A DNA stretch of 64,000 bases from Novipirellula herctigrandis (GTDB lineage: Bacteria > Planctomycetota > Planctomycetia > Pirellulales > Pirellulaceae), in NCBI GenBank assembly GCA_007859835.1, contig SJPJ01000001.1, forward strand, positions 6,361,632 through 6,425,631, written 5' to 3'. This document shows, piece after piece, positions 48,502 to 58,343 of this stretch; positions within the stretch are counted from its first letter, which is position 1, and each line of letters begins with the position of its first letter. The position numbers were made by a program, and so were the translations under genes. Under the pieces are notes generated by a model, which saw only the letters and a program-made list of their open reading frames with translations, made no database searches and was not told where the DNA came from.

Positions 48502-49515
48502 CTATGGCAAAACCTTTGTTGATTTGCCGAGGTCGAAATCTTCGACTTTCAGGTTTCGCTCTTTGAAGAAGTCCGGTTTTTGAAATCCAAAGAACGATGG
48601 GTTGAAGGGATCGACGAAAGAGACGTCTGCTTCTTTAGGAACCGATTGGTCGGTGAGAAATAAGCTTGCGTTGACGAGTAAACGGCGCAGATCCTCGCTC
48701 AAAAAATCGACTGCCGCTCCGGCGGTCGTGGCAAAACATTTACCGGAATCGCCAGCTGGCGATGGGTAGGGTTTCAGCCAAGCCAACGGCATCATCGGGT
48801 CGTTCAATTTGCTCTGAAGAATCGCCGAATCGGGATCGAGCGATTCGGTCACCGCACCCCTGAGCAGTACGGTCGCACCGTTTTGGTCAAGATGCTTGAT
48901 TCCGTAGATGTCTGATGGTGTGAAAATATCCGAAACGGAATGCAATATCGGATGATCTGCGTGTTCGGGGACGATCACGGCACGGCCACCTTGGACTTTG
49001 TGTTTGCCATGATGGTTAAGCCAATTCTCACCGATCACGTTTAAGCCAAAATTGGCCCAGTCGTAGCCGCCGTAGTGACCGCTCTTAAATGCGTGAGTCG
49101 CGGTGCGGTAGGCAATCAGCGGTTTGGCTGCATTCAAGTAATCCAAGATCGGAGCCAATTGTTTGTCGGGCAAAACTCGCCATCGGGTAGCCAGAATCAT
49201 TAGATCGGCATTGGCCAACGCATCGGTGCCGGGAATGTTTCCGATTTCGTTTGGATTGATCACGCCCGTTTCTTTGTCGATGGCAAACAGCACCGTGCAT
49301 TTGAATCCATGATGTTGACTCAATATTTTGGCCAACATCGGGCATGACTCTTCGCTGCGATATTCCTCGTCACCCGAAATCAAGACGATGTGTTTGCCGT
49401 TCGCTTTTCCATCGGTTGGTTCAAAGACCAGTCGATCCGCCGCAGAGGAATAGGTTAGTGAAACGAAGGAGTACAGCAGCATCGAAGCAAGGGCAGAAGC
49501 GTTCAGTCGTTTCAT
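48502..49515 (-). CDS. Exported ThuA-like protein
   Basis: A 337-residue protein with a signal peptide (SALASMLLYSFVSLTYSSA, cleavage before AD). The mature part has the ThuA/type 1 glutamine-amidotransferase-like flavodoxin fold: KHIVLISGDEEYRSEE, ADLMILATRWRVLPDKQ, and YRTATHAFKSGHYGGYDWANFG with HHGKHKVQGG. ThuA-like proteins are linked to sugar (trehalose) metabolism in rhizobia and are abundant in Planctomycetes. The enzymatic role is unproven. It is the last gene of a three-gene operon, only 5 bp after the stop of the lipoprotein gene. Confidence 0.88.
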   Translation of the reverse strand: MKRLNASALASMLLYSFVSLTYSSAADRLVFEPTDGKANGKHIVLISGDEEYRSEESCPMLAKILSQHHGFKCTVLFAIDKETGVINPNEIGNIPGTDALANADLMILATRWRVLPDKQLAPILDYLNAAKPLIAYRTATHAFKSGHYGGYDWANFGLNVIGENWLNHHGKHKVQGGRAVIVPEHADHPILHSVSDIFTPSDIYGIKHLDQNGATVLLRGAVTESLDPDSAILQSKLNDPMMPLAWLKPYPSPAGDSGKCFATTAGAAVDFLSEDLRRLLVNASLFLTDQSVPKEADVSFVDPFNPSFFGFQKPDFFKERNLKVEDFDLGKSTKVLP

Positions 49516-49520
49516 GTTTC

Positions 49521-51920
49521 TTATCTTTCCAAATAACGGGTAACGGCAGCACGATATCGATCCGAGACACCGAGATTACTGAGCATAGGATAACGCTGGC
49601 GATAGTATTCCGCGAGTGATTCACAAGTCGCTTTTGCTTGAATACTATACGGGCTGTGCGCCGGCGGCGAATTTAGACGACTATGCGATTGCTCAACGAG
49701 GTACATCGCTGTAAGGGCACTGTTGTGTTGCCAGTAGTTTGATCGAATGCCTTCTTCTACTCCACGCAGCACGCGAGAACCGTTCACTTGGGAGTATTCA
49801 AAAAACGCATACCCAAAGCTATTCTGAATCGACTCAATGCTCCGTTCGTACAACCAATCGCCCGTTGCCGACCCGACCGCGTCGGCAACCGCATGGATGT
49901 AGGCAGGGCCCGAACCTCGCGTTCCGCCCCACTTTTCCAACATCCATTGCATCAGCGGCGGGTGAATGAGACTTTCGCGAGGATACTTCCGTAAACAGGT
50001 TTCCAGAGGTTCCGCGACTTGCTCCATTTCTATCCCTGTATCGCGTGCAAGTAAGAAGTAATCGTAATAGGCGACCGCAGGAATGTCATCGAGCGTAGAA
50101 ATCTCATTCCACAAATTTATTGCAATCTTGTTGTGCTTTTCAAAGTCATCCCAACCGCTCTGCGTCACGTCACTTGACCAACCATTTCCACGTGCAGCCC
50201 AGGCCAACTTGCGGTGGTAGGACATGGCGGCGCAAAGCGCCAGAGGTGTTTTTGTTTTGCTCCAATTGACGAATCCATCGAGTCGCTCTTTGGCAAGGGT
50301 TCGCTGTTCCTCGTTCAGCGATTGTTGCGTGGTTTGTTGTAGCGTGTAGAGCCATTGCGATGCGATGGCCGTCAACATCGCCTCGTAGAGCTGCTCTGGT
50401 GTGCGATTAAACCGTGTTTCGGGTAGTTGTCGAAGAACGCGATGTAACATTTCCAAGTCATCAAACCGATTCTCCCAGGCATACCATTTGGCTAGCTTTC
50501 CGATTGCGGCGACTGACTGAGGTACCTGGATTTCTCGGTCATAAAGCTCAATGGTCGTGTCATTGACCAAGGCAATCCGACCGCCATTTTGGGAAGCAAC
50601 GATACGGTCACTTTTGTCACCCGGAACAGGAGATGGGCGAAACGACATGCGATCACCAAACGACATGTCCATGCAGACACGCTCGCGACTTCCATTGGCG
50701 GTCGTCCGCTCGGCGATGCAAAACTGACTCTCCGACGAATCTGTATCGTTCCGGGTTTCAAAGACTTGCTCAAAGTCCCAGTACAGTGTCATTGGCCATC
50801 CTTTTTGATCTGCATCCTCGCTATTGGGATATTCTGGCCGCGTAATTACTATGTCTTTCCCAATCCAATAATCGTAGGCTCTCGTGCAGCCGATCGCGGT
50901 CAGATCGGTGGCTCCACTTATCGGGATATCAATTTCGTCGATAACTCCCAAATCATCCAATTTGAAAACGCGTCCTAAGGACGGGCTTTGCAGGGTAACG
51001 ATGCGAGTTGCGTCGAGCGAAATCTGAGGCATTGGAAGTTGAACGTCACACTCGCCAATTTTGTCCATCCGGTCGAGATCGACATTGGCCAAGTAGATTC
51101 CGCCCTCCTGATCGACCACCATCGGGCGTCCTGTTTGAAAAGACACGCTCAAATGACGTATTGGAATCGCCGTCTTGAGTGACGTTAAAATTTCACGTTT
51201 TTCAAAATCAATCAGTGAGAGTGTGTTTCCTTTGGTTGCAAACAGTCGCGACGGATCTCGAAAGAACGCAACTTTGACTTTTGCCGATTCGCCATCGGCG
51301 TTGTCTTCGTTGGCATCAAGTCCGATTCTCTGGAAATCATTTGGCGATCCAGTGATATCGGTTTCTTGCGCAGGCGTCGTCTCGGTTGTCCACCATTCTC
51401 GCCAAGGTAGCTTGCTAACCCAAATGCCGTCGTCGAGTAAAAACAGGTGCTTTCCGGTGATATCCAACCTCACCTCTGCTGATCGGACCGACGCAGGGAA
51501 CTCGACCGTCAGTTTTTTTTCCAACTCTGGAGCGATTTCTCCGATGGCCACCGCCATGTATCTTGCCGTTTTTTCGTCAACATCCGTGGAAGCAATCGTC
51601 CATGGAGCGGGCTGATCTGATTGTTTCGCCAATTCGATTTTCGCTTGTCGATCTCGGTCGATCTGGTCGGCAATCTTTCCGAGTTCACCTGGTTTCATCC
51701 TTCGCAAGAACGTGAATCCGGTTGGCCGCGAGACCTCCCATTTTCCTGCTACGACAGGCCACCGATATTGCACCGATTCAGACGTGTTCACTAGGCCGAG
51801 CGAATCGATGTTGTTTGTTGCAACTCGGATTTCTGGGGCTGGCTCACATCCGAGCGGGATCGCGATCATGCAAAATATCGTCGACATTCGGATCATACGA
51901 TGTTGTGTTTTTGGGGTCAT
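49521..51920 (-). CDS. Large putative lipoprotein of unknown function
   Basis: A 799-residue protein. The N-terminal IFCMIAIPLGC provides a lipobox (Cys25). The first half (about 150-470) has strand-rich repeating segments with LFLLDDGIWV, VAFFRDPSRLFATKGNTLSLID, MVVDQEGGIYLANVDLD and RVFKLDDLGVID, suggestive of a beta-propeller. The C-terminal ~320 residues are helical (KLAKWYAWENRFDDLEMLHRVLRQLPE), perhaps TPR-like. The start ATG 51920 overlaps the stop of the LRR gene (ATGA). No family was recognised. Its operon partners suggest an envelope protein complex, which is inference. Confidence 0.8.
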   Translation of the reverse strand: MTPKTQHRMIRMSTIFCMIAIPLGCEPAPEIRVATNNIDSLGLVNTSESVQYRWPVVAGKWEVSRPTGFTFLRRMKPGELGKIADQIDRDRQAKIELAKQSDQPAPWTIASTDVDEKTARYMAVAIGEIAPELEKKLTVEFPASVRSAEVRLDITGKHLFLLDDGIWVSKLPWREWWTTETTPAQETDITGSPNDFQRIGLDANEDNADGESAKVKVAFFRDPSRLFATKGNTLSLIDFEKREILTSLKTAIPIRHLSVSFQTGRPMVVDQEGGIYLANVDLDRMDKIGECDVQLPMPQISLDATRIVTLQSPSLGRVFKLDDLGVIDEIDIPISGATDLTAIGCTRAYDYWIGKDIVITRPEYPNSEDADQKGWPMTLYWDFEQVFETRNDTDSSESQFCIAERTTANGSRERVCMDMSFGDRMSFRPSPVPGDKSDRIVASQNGGRIALVNDTTIELYDREIQVPQSVAAIGKLAKWYAWENRFDDLEMLHRVLRQLPETRFNRTPEQLYEAMLTAIASQWLYTLQQTTQQSLNEEQRTLAKERLDGFVNWSKTKTPLALCAAMSYHRKLAWAARGNGWSSDVTQSGWDDFEKHNKIAINLWNEISTLDDIPAVAYYDYFLLARDTGIEMEQVAEPLETCLRKYPRESLIHPPLMQWMLEKWGGTRGSGPAYIHAVADAVGSATGDWLYERSIESIQNSFGYAFFEYSQVNGSRVLRGVEEGIRSNYWQHNSALTAMYLVEQSHSRLNSPPAHSPYSIQAKATCESLAEYYRQRYPMLSNLGVSDRYRAAVTRYLER

Positions 51921-54781
51921 TGTTCGGTCTCCATTTCGGTTGCATCGATCGTTTGGTTGTCGACCGATACTTCGGTTTCCGCTGGCATCGCGACGGAAGA
52001 CGGTGCAACAAAGAATCCGTTAAACATCTGCATGAAAGTTGACGATTGATCGCTTGGGGCCGTTTCGGGACGAAAGAGTGCCAATGACAATTCAGGGGGG
52101 GCAAGTTGTGGCGGACTCGGGATTTTCGATGGATCGGTGTAGATCGGCTGTCCCGATATTGAGTAGCCTCGCAGGATAGGTTGGTTGGCTTGCATTCGAT
52201 TCCATAATTCTTCTTCCGGTCGAATCAAACGCTTGCTGTTGGTCAAAGATGTCAAAATTGGAAGAGTAGCGTCAGTTGGCTCCAATTTGAACCGCAACGA
52301 TGGATACGATGCAATCACGGCCTGTAAATCTTGTGAATTGACATTGGCACCTCGCAAGTCGAGCGTTGCCAATTTGTTCGTCTTTGAAAGGATTTTAGCC
52401 AAGCCACCCTGTGGAATCGTGGCGGTGGAAAAATCCAGGTCTGTTACCGCAGCAATGTTTCCAAACGCTGCAATCATTTCGTCGTCGAATTGGCAACCAG
52501 CGACGGCGATTTTGGCAAGTCTCGGGGACTGGCTGAATGCTCTGATCGTGGCTGAGCTAATTTCATTGTGATTGAGTGATAGCTCAACCCAATCGCCTTG
52601 CTTGACGACATGCTCCACGGCCGCTGCGAGCAAGCCGCAGTCGTTAAGATTCAAACGCTTTAGCGACTTCGGGACTTGCCACTGCGCAATCACGTCTGGA
52701 TCGAGGCGAGCGCCGGGAACGATCAGACTTTCAAGCGATTGAAGTGTGGTTAATCCTGCGAACGCATCCTGTTTCGCTTTCGGGTAGGCCAATGTCAATT
52801 CAGTCAAGGACTTCGCTTTTAAGACTTCTTGCACCACGGAGTCATTTAAACCTTCTCCGCCAGCGATGAACCACCATAATCCTTCCACGCCTTCGATTTC
52901 CATCTTCGGAAGTGGAGACAGCAGAGCGAGGCCTTTCAACTTGGGCGCATTTTTGACGTAGCAATATTGGCCGTACTCGTTCACCACCATGGGGCTTTCA
53001 AGAAGGGGCAAATTCACAAGTCGCAACGCGTTCACTTTCGATTCTCGGTGATGGCTAAATTGGATCCTTCGTAGGTTTGGTTTGTCTTCGATTCGAATCG
53101 CGGTCGTTTCCGCGTCAATTCCAATCCGATCCAATTCCGGAAAGGAACGATTGAGTTCGCTTACGAAAGATCGGTCCGTCCGCGCTTTAATGGCATTCAC
53201 TCTGGTGATCGGCAGCGACGACAACGTCTCCAATTTCCCCTTAGGAATGATGCTGTCTCGCAAATCAAGTTCACGGAGCTGTTGGTTCTGTTTGAGTGGG
53301 GAAAGGTCAATTTGGTCCAACGAAAAACCAATCAAACCAATGCTGTTTACTTCGGTTTGGCTGCCGAATGCTTCGACCACTCGACGACGACTGATGACGT
53401 CAATCTCGTGGTCGAATCCGATCGCCAACGGTCCGTTGGTACATTGCGATGAAGACTTTAGAGTCTTGAGCGAATCACATTGGTCAATTGATAGCGACTC
53501 GAAACCATCCGGATACAACCACAAAATATCCAGTTGAGGAACCTGGAATAGCGAGACATGACGCCCCCAAAAAATCACAGGCGCCTTCTCGCCTTCGGCA
53601 ACACGCCGCGTGATGTTGGTGTAATCGCTGCCGAGACTCGTCATTTTAGGAAGTTGCTCAAGCTTCATGTCCACACGTTGAAAAGCATCCATCCGGATTT
53701 TGGTTAGCTCGGGCATTCCCGCAATGGTCACATCAAAGACTTGCCAATTCATGTAGCCATCAAGCGAGCGAAAATAGAGTTCGACAAGTTTTGGCCAATC
53801 GCGAAAGGCAACCTCCGCCGATTGGCCGGTCGGAGGTCGTGAGATGGTTAAATACTGTAATTGGTTCCTGAGCGGCGATTCTTCCCAAGCATCAAACGGA
53901 ATGGCCGTGTCCAGTGCCATCAAACGAGTCATTCTTGGCATCTTCGAAAACGCCTTGAGTGACGGCCCGCTGCAATTGGTCTGCGACACATTCAATTGCC
54001 GAACCAAGTCGCACGACGAGATCGCATCGACCGTCGTTGCATCTAGCGATCGACCGGCAATGCGAAGGTCTTGTAGATAACGCATCGACGGCAAACGACG
54101 CAGTGGTGCCAAGTCGTATTGTCCACCACCGATTCGCAGTGCTCGCAAGTGGGGGAGTTCACAAACCGCTGAAATCGCGTCATCGTTCGGCTCCGTCAGA
54201 TCCACCTGAGTGATTCGAACCAAGTAGCGAGACAATGTCCAAGGCAAACGTGAATGAATCAGACGGGGAACGATCAATTGAAGTTGAACGGTGCCAACGG
54301 CACTAAGCTTCTTTTGGATTGCTGTTTCTTCGCGAAAACGATAGGTCTGGAGCTGCCAATATCCCATCGGCAACGCAACAAGCAGGACCAGCACGAGCAG
54401 ATCCGAAAGTGAAATGGAATACTTGCTTGACTTCAGCGATGACACCTTTCGCCTTGTCGCTTTCGAATAGCCAACAACCGCGCCGAGACTCAGAAGTACC
54501 ACTCCCAAGTCAATGACCATGGCAAGCCATGACCAGCTTGTCGATGTCGCGACATCATCGAACGAGTGTGCGATGTAATACCGAGCGGGCCACCCTGCTT
54601 CGGTAGGATAGACTGTGCTTAACCCTTCTTCCTGGTCCAATGGGAAATCGAACTTCGTATCTTTAAACCCACCGCTCAAGCCAATCGTGTCGTACTGGTA
54701 GGGAGCGTTGACGACGATAAAAACAGCAAATAATGCTAGAAACCCAAGTCTTCGTGACAAGCTAGATAGATTCGGTTTCAT
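51917..54781 (-). CDS. Membrane-anchored leucine-rich-repeat protein
   Basis: A 954-residue protein. A membrane helix is present at about 11-24, a second at about 83-104 (LAMVIDLGVVLLSLGAVVGY) and a third at about 122-142 (LSDLLVLVLLVALPMGYW). From about residue 190 to 860 there are irregular leucine-rich repeats of the ~23-residue bacterial type, such as LPHLRALRIGGGQYDLAPLRRLP, LRELDLRDSIIPKGKLETLSSLP and VTDLDFSTATIPQGGLAKIL (each given in part). The C-terminal ~90 residues are proline-rich. LRR surfaces bind proteins. It heads the three-gene operon with the lipoprotein and ThuA-like protein. The partner is unknown. Confidence 0.85.
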   Translation of the reverse strand: MKPNLSSLSRRLGFLALFAVFIVVNAPYQYDTIGLSGGFKDTKFDFPLDQEEGLSTVYPTEAGWPARYYIAHSFDDVATSTSWSWLAMVIDLGVVLLSLGAVVGYSKATRRKVSSLKSSKYSISLSDLLVLVLLVALPMGYWQLQTYRFREETAIQKKLSAVGTVQLQLIVPRLIHSRLPWTLSRYLVRITQVDLTEPNDDAISAVCELPHLRALRIGGGQYDLAPLRRLPSMRYLQDLRIAGRSLDATTVDAISSCDLVRQLNVSQTNCSGPSLKAFSKMPRMTRLMALDTAIPFDAWEESPLRNQLQYLTISRPPTGQSAEVAFRDWPKLVELYFRSLDGYMNWQVFDVTIAGMPELTKIRMDAFQRVDMKLEQLPKMTSLGSDYTNITRRVAEGEKAPVIFWGRHVSLFQVPQLDILWLYPDGFESLSIDQCDSLKTLKSSSQCTNGPLAIGFDHEIDVISRRRVVEAFGSQTEVNSIGLIGFSLDQIDLSPLKQNQQLRELDLRDSIIPKGKLETLSSLPITRVNAIKARTDRSFVSELNRSFPELDRIGIDAETTAIRIEDKPNLRRIQFSHHRESKVNALRLVNLPLLESPMVVNEYGQYCYVKNAPKLKGLALLSPLPKMEIEGVEGLWWFIAGGEGLNDSVVQEVLKAKSLTELTLAYPKAKQDAFAGLTTLQSLESLIVPGARLDPDVIAQWQVPKSLKRLNLNDCGLLAAAVEHVVKQGDWVELSLNHNEISSATIRAFSQSPRLAKIAVAGCQFDDEMIAAFGNIAAVTDLDFSTATIPQGGLAKILSKTNKLATLDLRGANVNSQDLQAVIASYPSLRFKLEPTDATLPILTSLTNSKRLIRPEEELWNRMQANQPILRGYSISGQPIYTDPSKIPSPPQLAPPELSLALFRPETAPSDQSSTFMQMFNGFFVAPSSVAMPAETEVSVDNQTIDATEMETEQ

Positions 54782-55170
54782 CTTTCGGACGAACAGTGCG
54801 GGTATCGGCGGGAGTATCGGTGGGAGTATCCACCGCGTTTATCATCGACGATCCGCGCGCCGGTTTCAACAATAGACGCCCAAACCCGAGGGCAGGTCAG
54901 GTACTGCGTGCATTCTTTTCTTCGCATCCACTCTTCGCATCACAATTTGGTCTGGGAGCTGACACTCGCTAATTGCGGGCACGCCTCCCCAAGGAATTGC
55001 GTGGGCGACCTTGTTTGGTTACCCCCCCCCTCCGCTTTGAGTCGAATTCGCTAGACCAAAGGGAAAAATACAAAATCGGGTCTCCGATAGGCGATTTCTT
55101 GTCGAATCGGTAATCTATCAGCTCAAAGCTCCCATTTTGATCCATTCATGAATATCGATAGTAAATAGCC
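54782..55170. other. Divergent intergenic region with a 12-bp tandem duplication and a C9 tract
   Basis: 389 bp between the LRR gene and valS. GTATCGGCGGGA/GTATCGGTGGGA are adjacent at 54802-54813 and 54814-54825, with a partial third. A run of nine C lies at 55022-55030. No gene was seen. The valS leader has no obvious T-box. Confidence 0.5.
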
Positions 55171-58100
55171 ATGACGATTCCCACTCGATTCGATCACACC
55201 GAAGCTGCCGCGAAAATCGCTGATGCCTGGGATGCGGCCGGGTGTGCTCACGCCGAACCGAACCCCAATAAAAAGCCGTTTTCGATCGTCATTCCGCCGC
55301 CGAACGTGACCGGAGCACTTCACCTCGGGCACGGGCTGAACAACACCCTTCAAGATATCTTGATCCGTACCAAACGGATGCAGGGATTCGAAGCTCTTTG
55401 GATGCCGGGAACCGACCATGCTGGGATTGCGACGCAAGCGGTCGTCGAGCGGCGATTGAAGGAACAAGAGAACAAATCTCGCCACGATCTGGGCCGCGAA
55501 GCGCTCGTCAAGCGGATTTGGGATTGGAAGGCCCAATACGAAACCCGAATCTTGGGGCAACTCAAGCGGATGGGATGTTCGTGTGATTGGCAACGGCTTC
55601 GATTCACGCTCGATGATGTCTGTGCCGCGGCTGTGCGAGCAACCTTCTTTGATTTGTTCAGTAAGCAGCGGATTTATCGCGGCAAACGTCTGGTGAACTG
55701 GGATACATTTCTGCAAACGGCCGTCAGTGACGACGAAGTTTTTAACGAAACAAAGAAGGGGCACTTTTGGCACATTTTCTATCCCGTCGTCGATCCCAAG
55801 CCGGGTGAACCGACCCGAATTGAAATTGCGACGACTCGGCCTGAAACGATGCTGGGCGATACAGCGGTTGCCGTCCACCCCGATCCTGAATCGGCCTTCA
55901 AGAAAGTGGGGTCAGAGCTTGGGGAAAAACTTGCCGCTGCATCGTCGGGAGAGCAAGAAGAAATTCAAGAGCAAATTGATGCGTTAGAGCAACGGTCTAA
56001 GGAAATGCTGCCGCTGCTCGTCCAACTTCGCGATATGGCACTTGATGGTCGCAAATTGTTGCTGCCGCTGGTGGATCGCGAAATACCGCTGATTGCTGAC
56101 GAGTGGGCCAAGCCTGAAATGGGTACAGGGTGCGTGAAAATCACGCCTGCTCACGACCCGAACGATTACGAAGTTGGCAAACGGGCCGATTTGCAGATGA
56201 TCAATATTCTGAATCCCGATGGGACGCTCAACAGCGAAGCAGGCACTTACGAAGGTTTGACGATACCAAAGTGCCGAAAGAAGGTCGTTGAAGATTTGGA
56301 AAAGCTTGAATTGCTTGGCGATATCGAAGACCGTGAAATTGAACTGCCCCATAGCGATCGCAGTAAGACGCCGATCGAGCCGTACTTGGCGGATCAATGG
56401 TTTGTCGCGATGGCGGAATTGGCTCAATCGGCGATGGACGCCGTGACGGATGACCGTGTAAAGATATTCCCCGAGCGGTACCGCAAAGGTTATCTCGATT
56501 GGTTAAGCGAAAAACGGGATTGGCCCGTCAGTCGCCAATTGTGGTGGGGCCATCAAATTCCAATCTGGGCCGTTGGCGGAATCACCGAAGCCGAAGCACA
56601 GGCGATCGAATCGAAATTGAAGGCATTTCCCGAATACGCATCGGGCAAGATTGCCGAACGCATCGACGCCGAGGATGCGGGGACCTTTGCGATCTTTGTT
56701 TGTTTGCGGGACGAGGATGTCAAGCTTGAAACGAAGGTCCAATCGCTCGGGTTGACCCGTGACGCGGATGTTTTGGACACATGGTTCTCGTCCGCTTTAT
56801 GGCCTCATAGTACCTTGGGGTGGCCCGAAAAGACGCCTGAACTTGAGTATTTTTATCCCACCAGTACGCTGATCACCTCGCGTGACATTATCACGCTATG
56901 GGTGGCCCGAATGGTGTTGATGGGACTGAATAATCTTGGTGAAATTCCGTTTAGCGAAGTCTTCATCCATCCGAAAATTTTGGATGGTAACGGCGAAGGA
57001 ATGAGCAAGAGCAAGGGGAATGGCGTTGATCCGATTGATGTGATCGACAAGTTCGGCCCCGATGCGCTGCGGTTTGGTTTGGCTCGCTTGGCAACCGAGA
57101 CGCAAGACGTGCGGATGCCAGTTCAATATGAATGCCCGCACTGTGAAAAGCTGATCGATCAAACAAAAAAGAACCAATCGGTACCTGCGGTTGAATGTCC
57201 TCAGTGCAAGAAAAGTTTCTCGACTCAGTGGGCGGAATCCGAAGCGGATAAATCACTGCCCAAGGGAGCTGTTGTTAGTGAAAAGTTTGAAACGGCTCGT
57301 AACTTTGTCAACAAGCTTTGGAACGCGGCACGCTTTACGCTGATGAACTTTGATGGCTACAAGCCACAATCCATTAACGTCGCCGAATTGCCACTGGAAG
57401 ATCGTTGGTTACTGAGCCGGTTGTCGACCGTAACTCGTGATGTGACCGAGGCAATCGAGCATTACCATTTTGCCGAAGCGTCGCGAATCCTCTACGACTT
57501 TGCCTGGAACGAATTTTGTAGCTTCTATATCGAGATCGCAAAACCGCGATTGTCAGACAATGCTTTGCGAGGCGTCACGCAATCGGTGATCGCGCATGGG
57601 CTCGATACACTGCTTCGACTACTGCATCCAATTATGCCGTTTGTGACCGAGTCGATATGGGGATTTCTCAATGATGCGGCGCCCGAGCGTGGTCTTGCAA
57701 ATCCGGTCAAGGCACCGCGATTTGTGATGACAGCGGATTGGCCCGTTGCTGAAGCGAGTCATTACAACGAATCGATCGAACGACAATTCAATGAGTTCCA
57801 AGAAGTGGTCGGGGCGATCCGGCGTATTCGGTCTAGCCAAAACATTGCTCCGAAGGAAGTCGTGCCGGTCGCGATCCGCTGTAGCCAATCGAGTCAATCG
57901 CTGCTGGAGCCAATGCGGTCCTATTTTCAAGCACTCACGGGAGCCGACGTTGTCGCTCTTGGCGAACACGCTGCACCATTCGAGATCGATGCCCCGTTGG
58001 CTTTGACGAGCCTCGATATCGATGTTCATGTCGATTTGGAGAAGTTCATTGACGTGAATGCAGAATTGTCGCGGCTCGAAAAATTACGCGACCAAGTGGT

Positions 58101-58263
58101 CAAGCAAATCACGGGCAAGGAACAGAAACTTTCGAACGAGAACTTTGTTGCAAGAGCCCCGGAAGCGGTGGTTCTGAAAGAACGCGAATCCTTGGACGAT
58201 TTGAAGAAACAACTGCAATCGGTGCAAAGTGATATCGAAAGGCTAAAACAAAAATTGACGTAG
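55171..58263 (+). CDS. valS: Valyl-tRNA synthetase
   Basis: ValRS charges tRNA-Val. The 1030-residue class I enzyme has the HIGH motif as HLGH in PPPNVTGALHLGHGLNN (about residues 45-61). The editing domain carries TTRPETMLGDTAVAVHP. The KMSKS loop is GMSKS in GNGEGMSKSKGNGVDP. The C-terminal coiled-coil tRNA arm is present (LSRLEKLRDQVVKQITGKEQKL). Two inserts are unusual. One is a charged ~55-residue stretch within the editing domain (about 250-300). The other is a zinc-ribbon-like CPHC...CPQC insert near residues 653-680, after the KMSKS loop. The start is ATG 55171. The ends are normal. Confidence 0.96.
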   Translation: MTIPTRFDHTEAAAKIADAWDAAGCAHAEPNPNKKPFSIVIPPPNVTGALHLGHGLNNTLQDILIRTKRMQGFEALWMPGTDHAGIATQAVVERRLKEQENKSRHDLGREALVKRIWDWKAQYETRILGQLKRMGCSCDWQRLRFTLDDVCAAAVRATFFDLFSKQRIYRGKRLVNWDTFLQTAVSDDEVFNETKKGHFWHIFYPVVDPKPGEPTRIEIATTRPETMLGDTAVAVHPDPESAFKKVGSELGEKLAAASSGEQEEIQEQIDALEQRSKEMLPLLVQLRDMALDGRKLLLPLVDREIPLIADEWAKPEMGTGCVKITPAHDPNDYEVGKRADLQMINILNPDGTLNSEAGTYEGLTIPKCRKKVVEDLEKLELLGDIEDREIELPHSDRSKTPIEPYLADQWFVAMAELAQSAMDAVTDDRVKIFPERYRKGYLDWLSEKRDWPVSRQLWWGHQIPIWAVGGITEAEAQAIESKLKAFPEYASGKIAERIDAEDAGTFAIFVCLRDEDVKLETKVQSLGLTRDADVLDTWFSSALWPHSTLGWPEKTPELEYFYPTSTLITSRDIITLWVARMVLMGLNNLGEIPFSEVFIHPKILDGNGEGMSKSKGNGVDPIDVIDKFGPDALRFGLARLATETQDVRMPVQYECPHCEKLIDQTKKNQSVPAVECPQCKKSFSTQWAESEADKSLPKGAVVSEKFETARNFVNKLWNAARFTLMNFDGYKPQSINVAELPLEDRWLLSRLSTVTRDVTEAIEHYHFAEASRILYDFAWNEFCSFYIEIAKPRLSDNALRGVTQSVIAHGLDTLLRLLHPIMPFVTESIWGFLNDAAPERGLANPVKAPRFVMTADWPVAEASHYNESIERQFNEFQEVVGAIRRIRSSQNIAPKEVVPVAIRCSQSSQSLLEPMRSYFQALTGADVVALGEHAAPFEIDAPLALTSLDIDVHVDLEKFIDVNAELSRLEKLRDQVVKQITGKEQKLSNENFVARAPEAVVLKERESLDDLKKQLQSVQSDIERLKQKLT

Positions 58264-58343
58264 TTTTCCCGTGATCGAGTGGTTCGATTACAATAGGCTT
58301 GCGTTTGATTTCTGTTGCTTTCCCCGGCTTTTTTACTGTTATC

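Noticed and set aside
55022-55030. C9 tract as a phase-variation switch
   Set aside because: It lies in an intergenic region, about 140 bp from the valS start, not in a coding frame or obvious promoter spacer.
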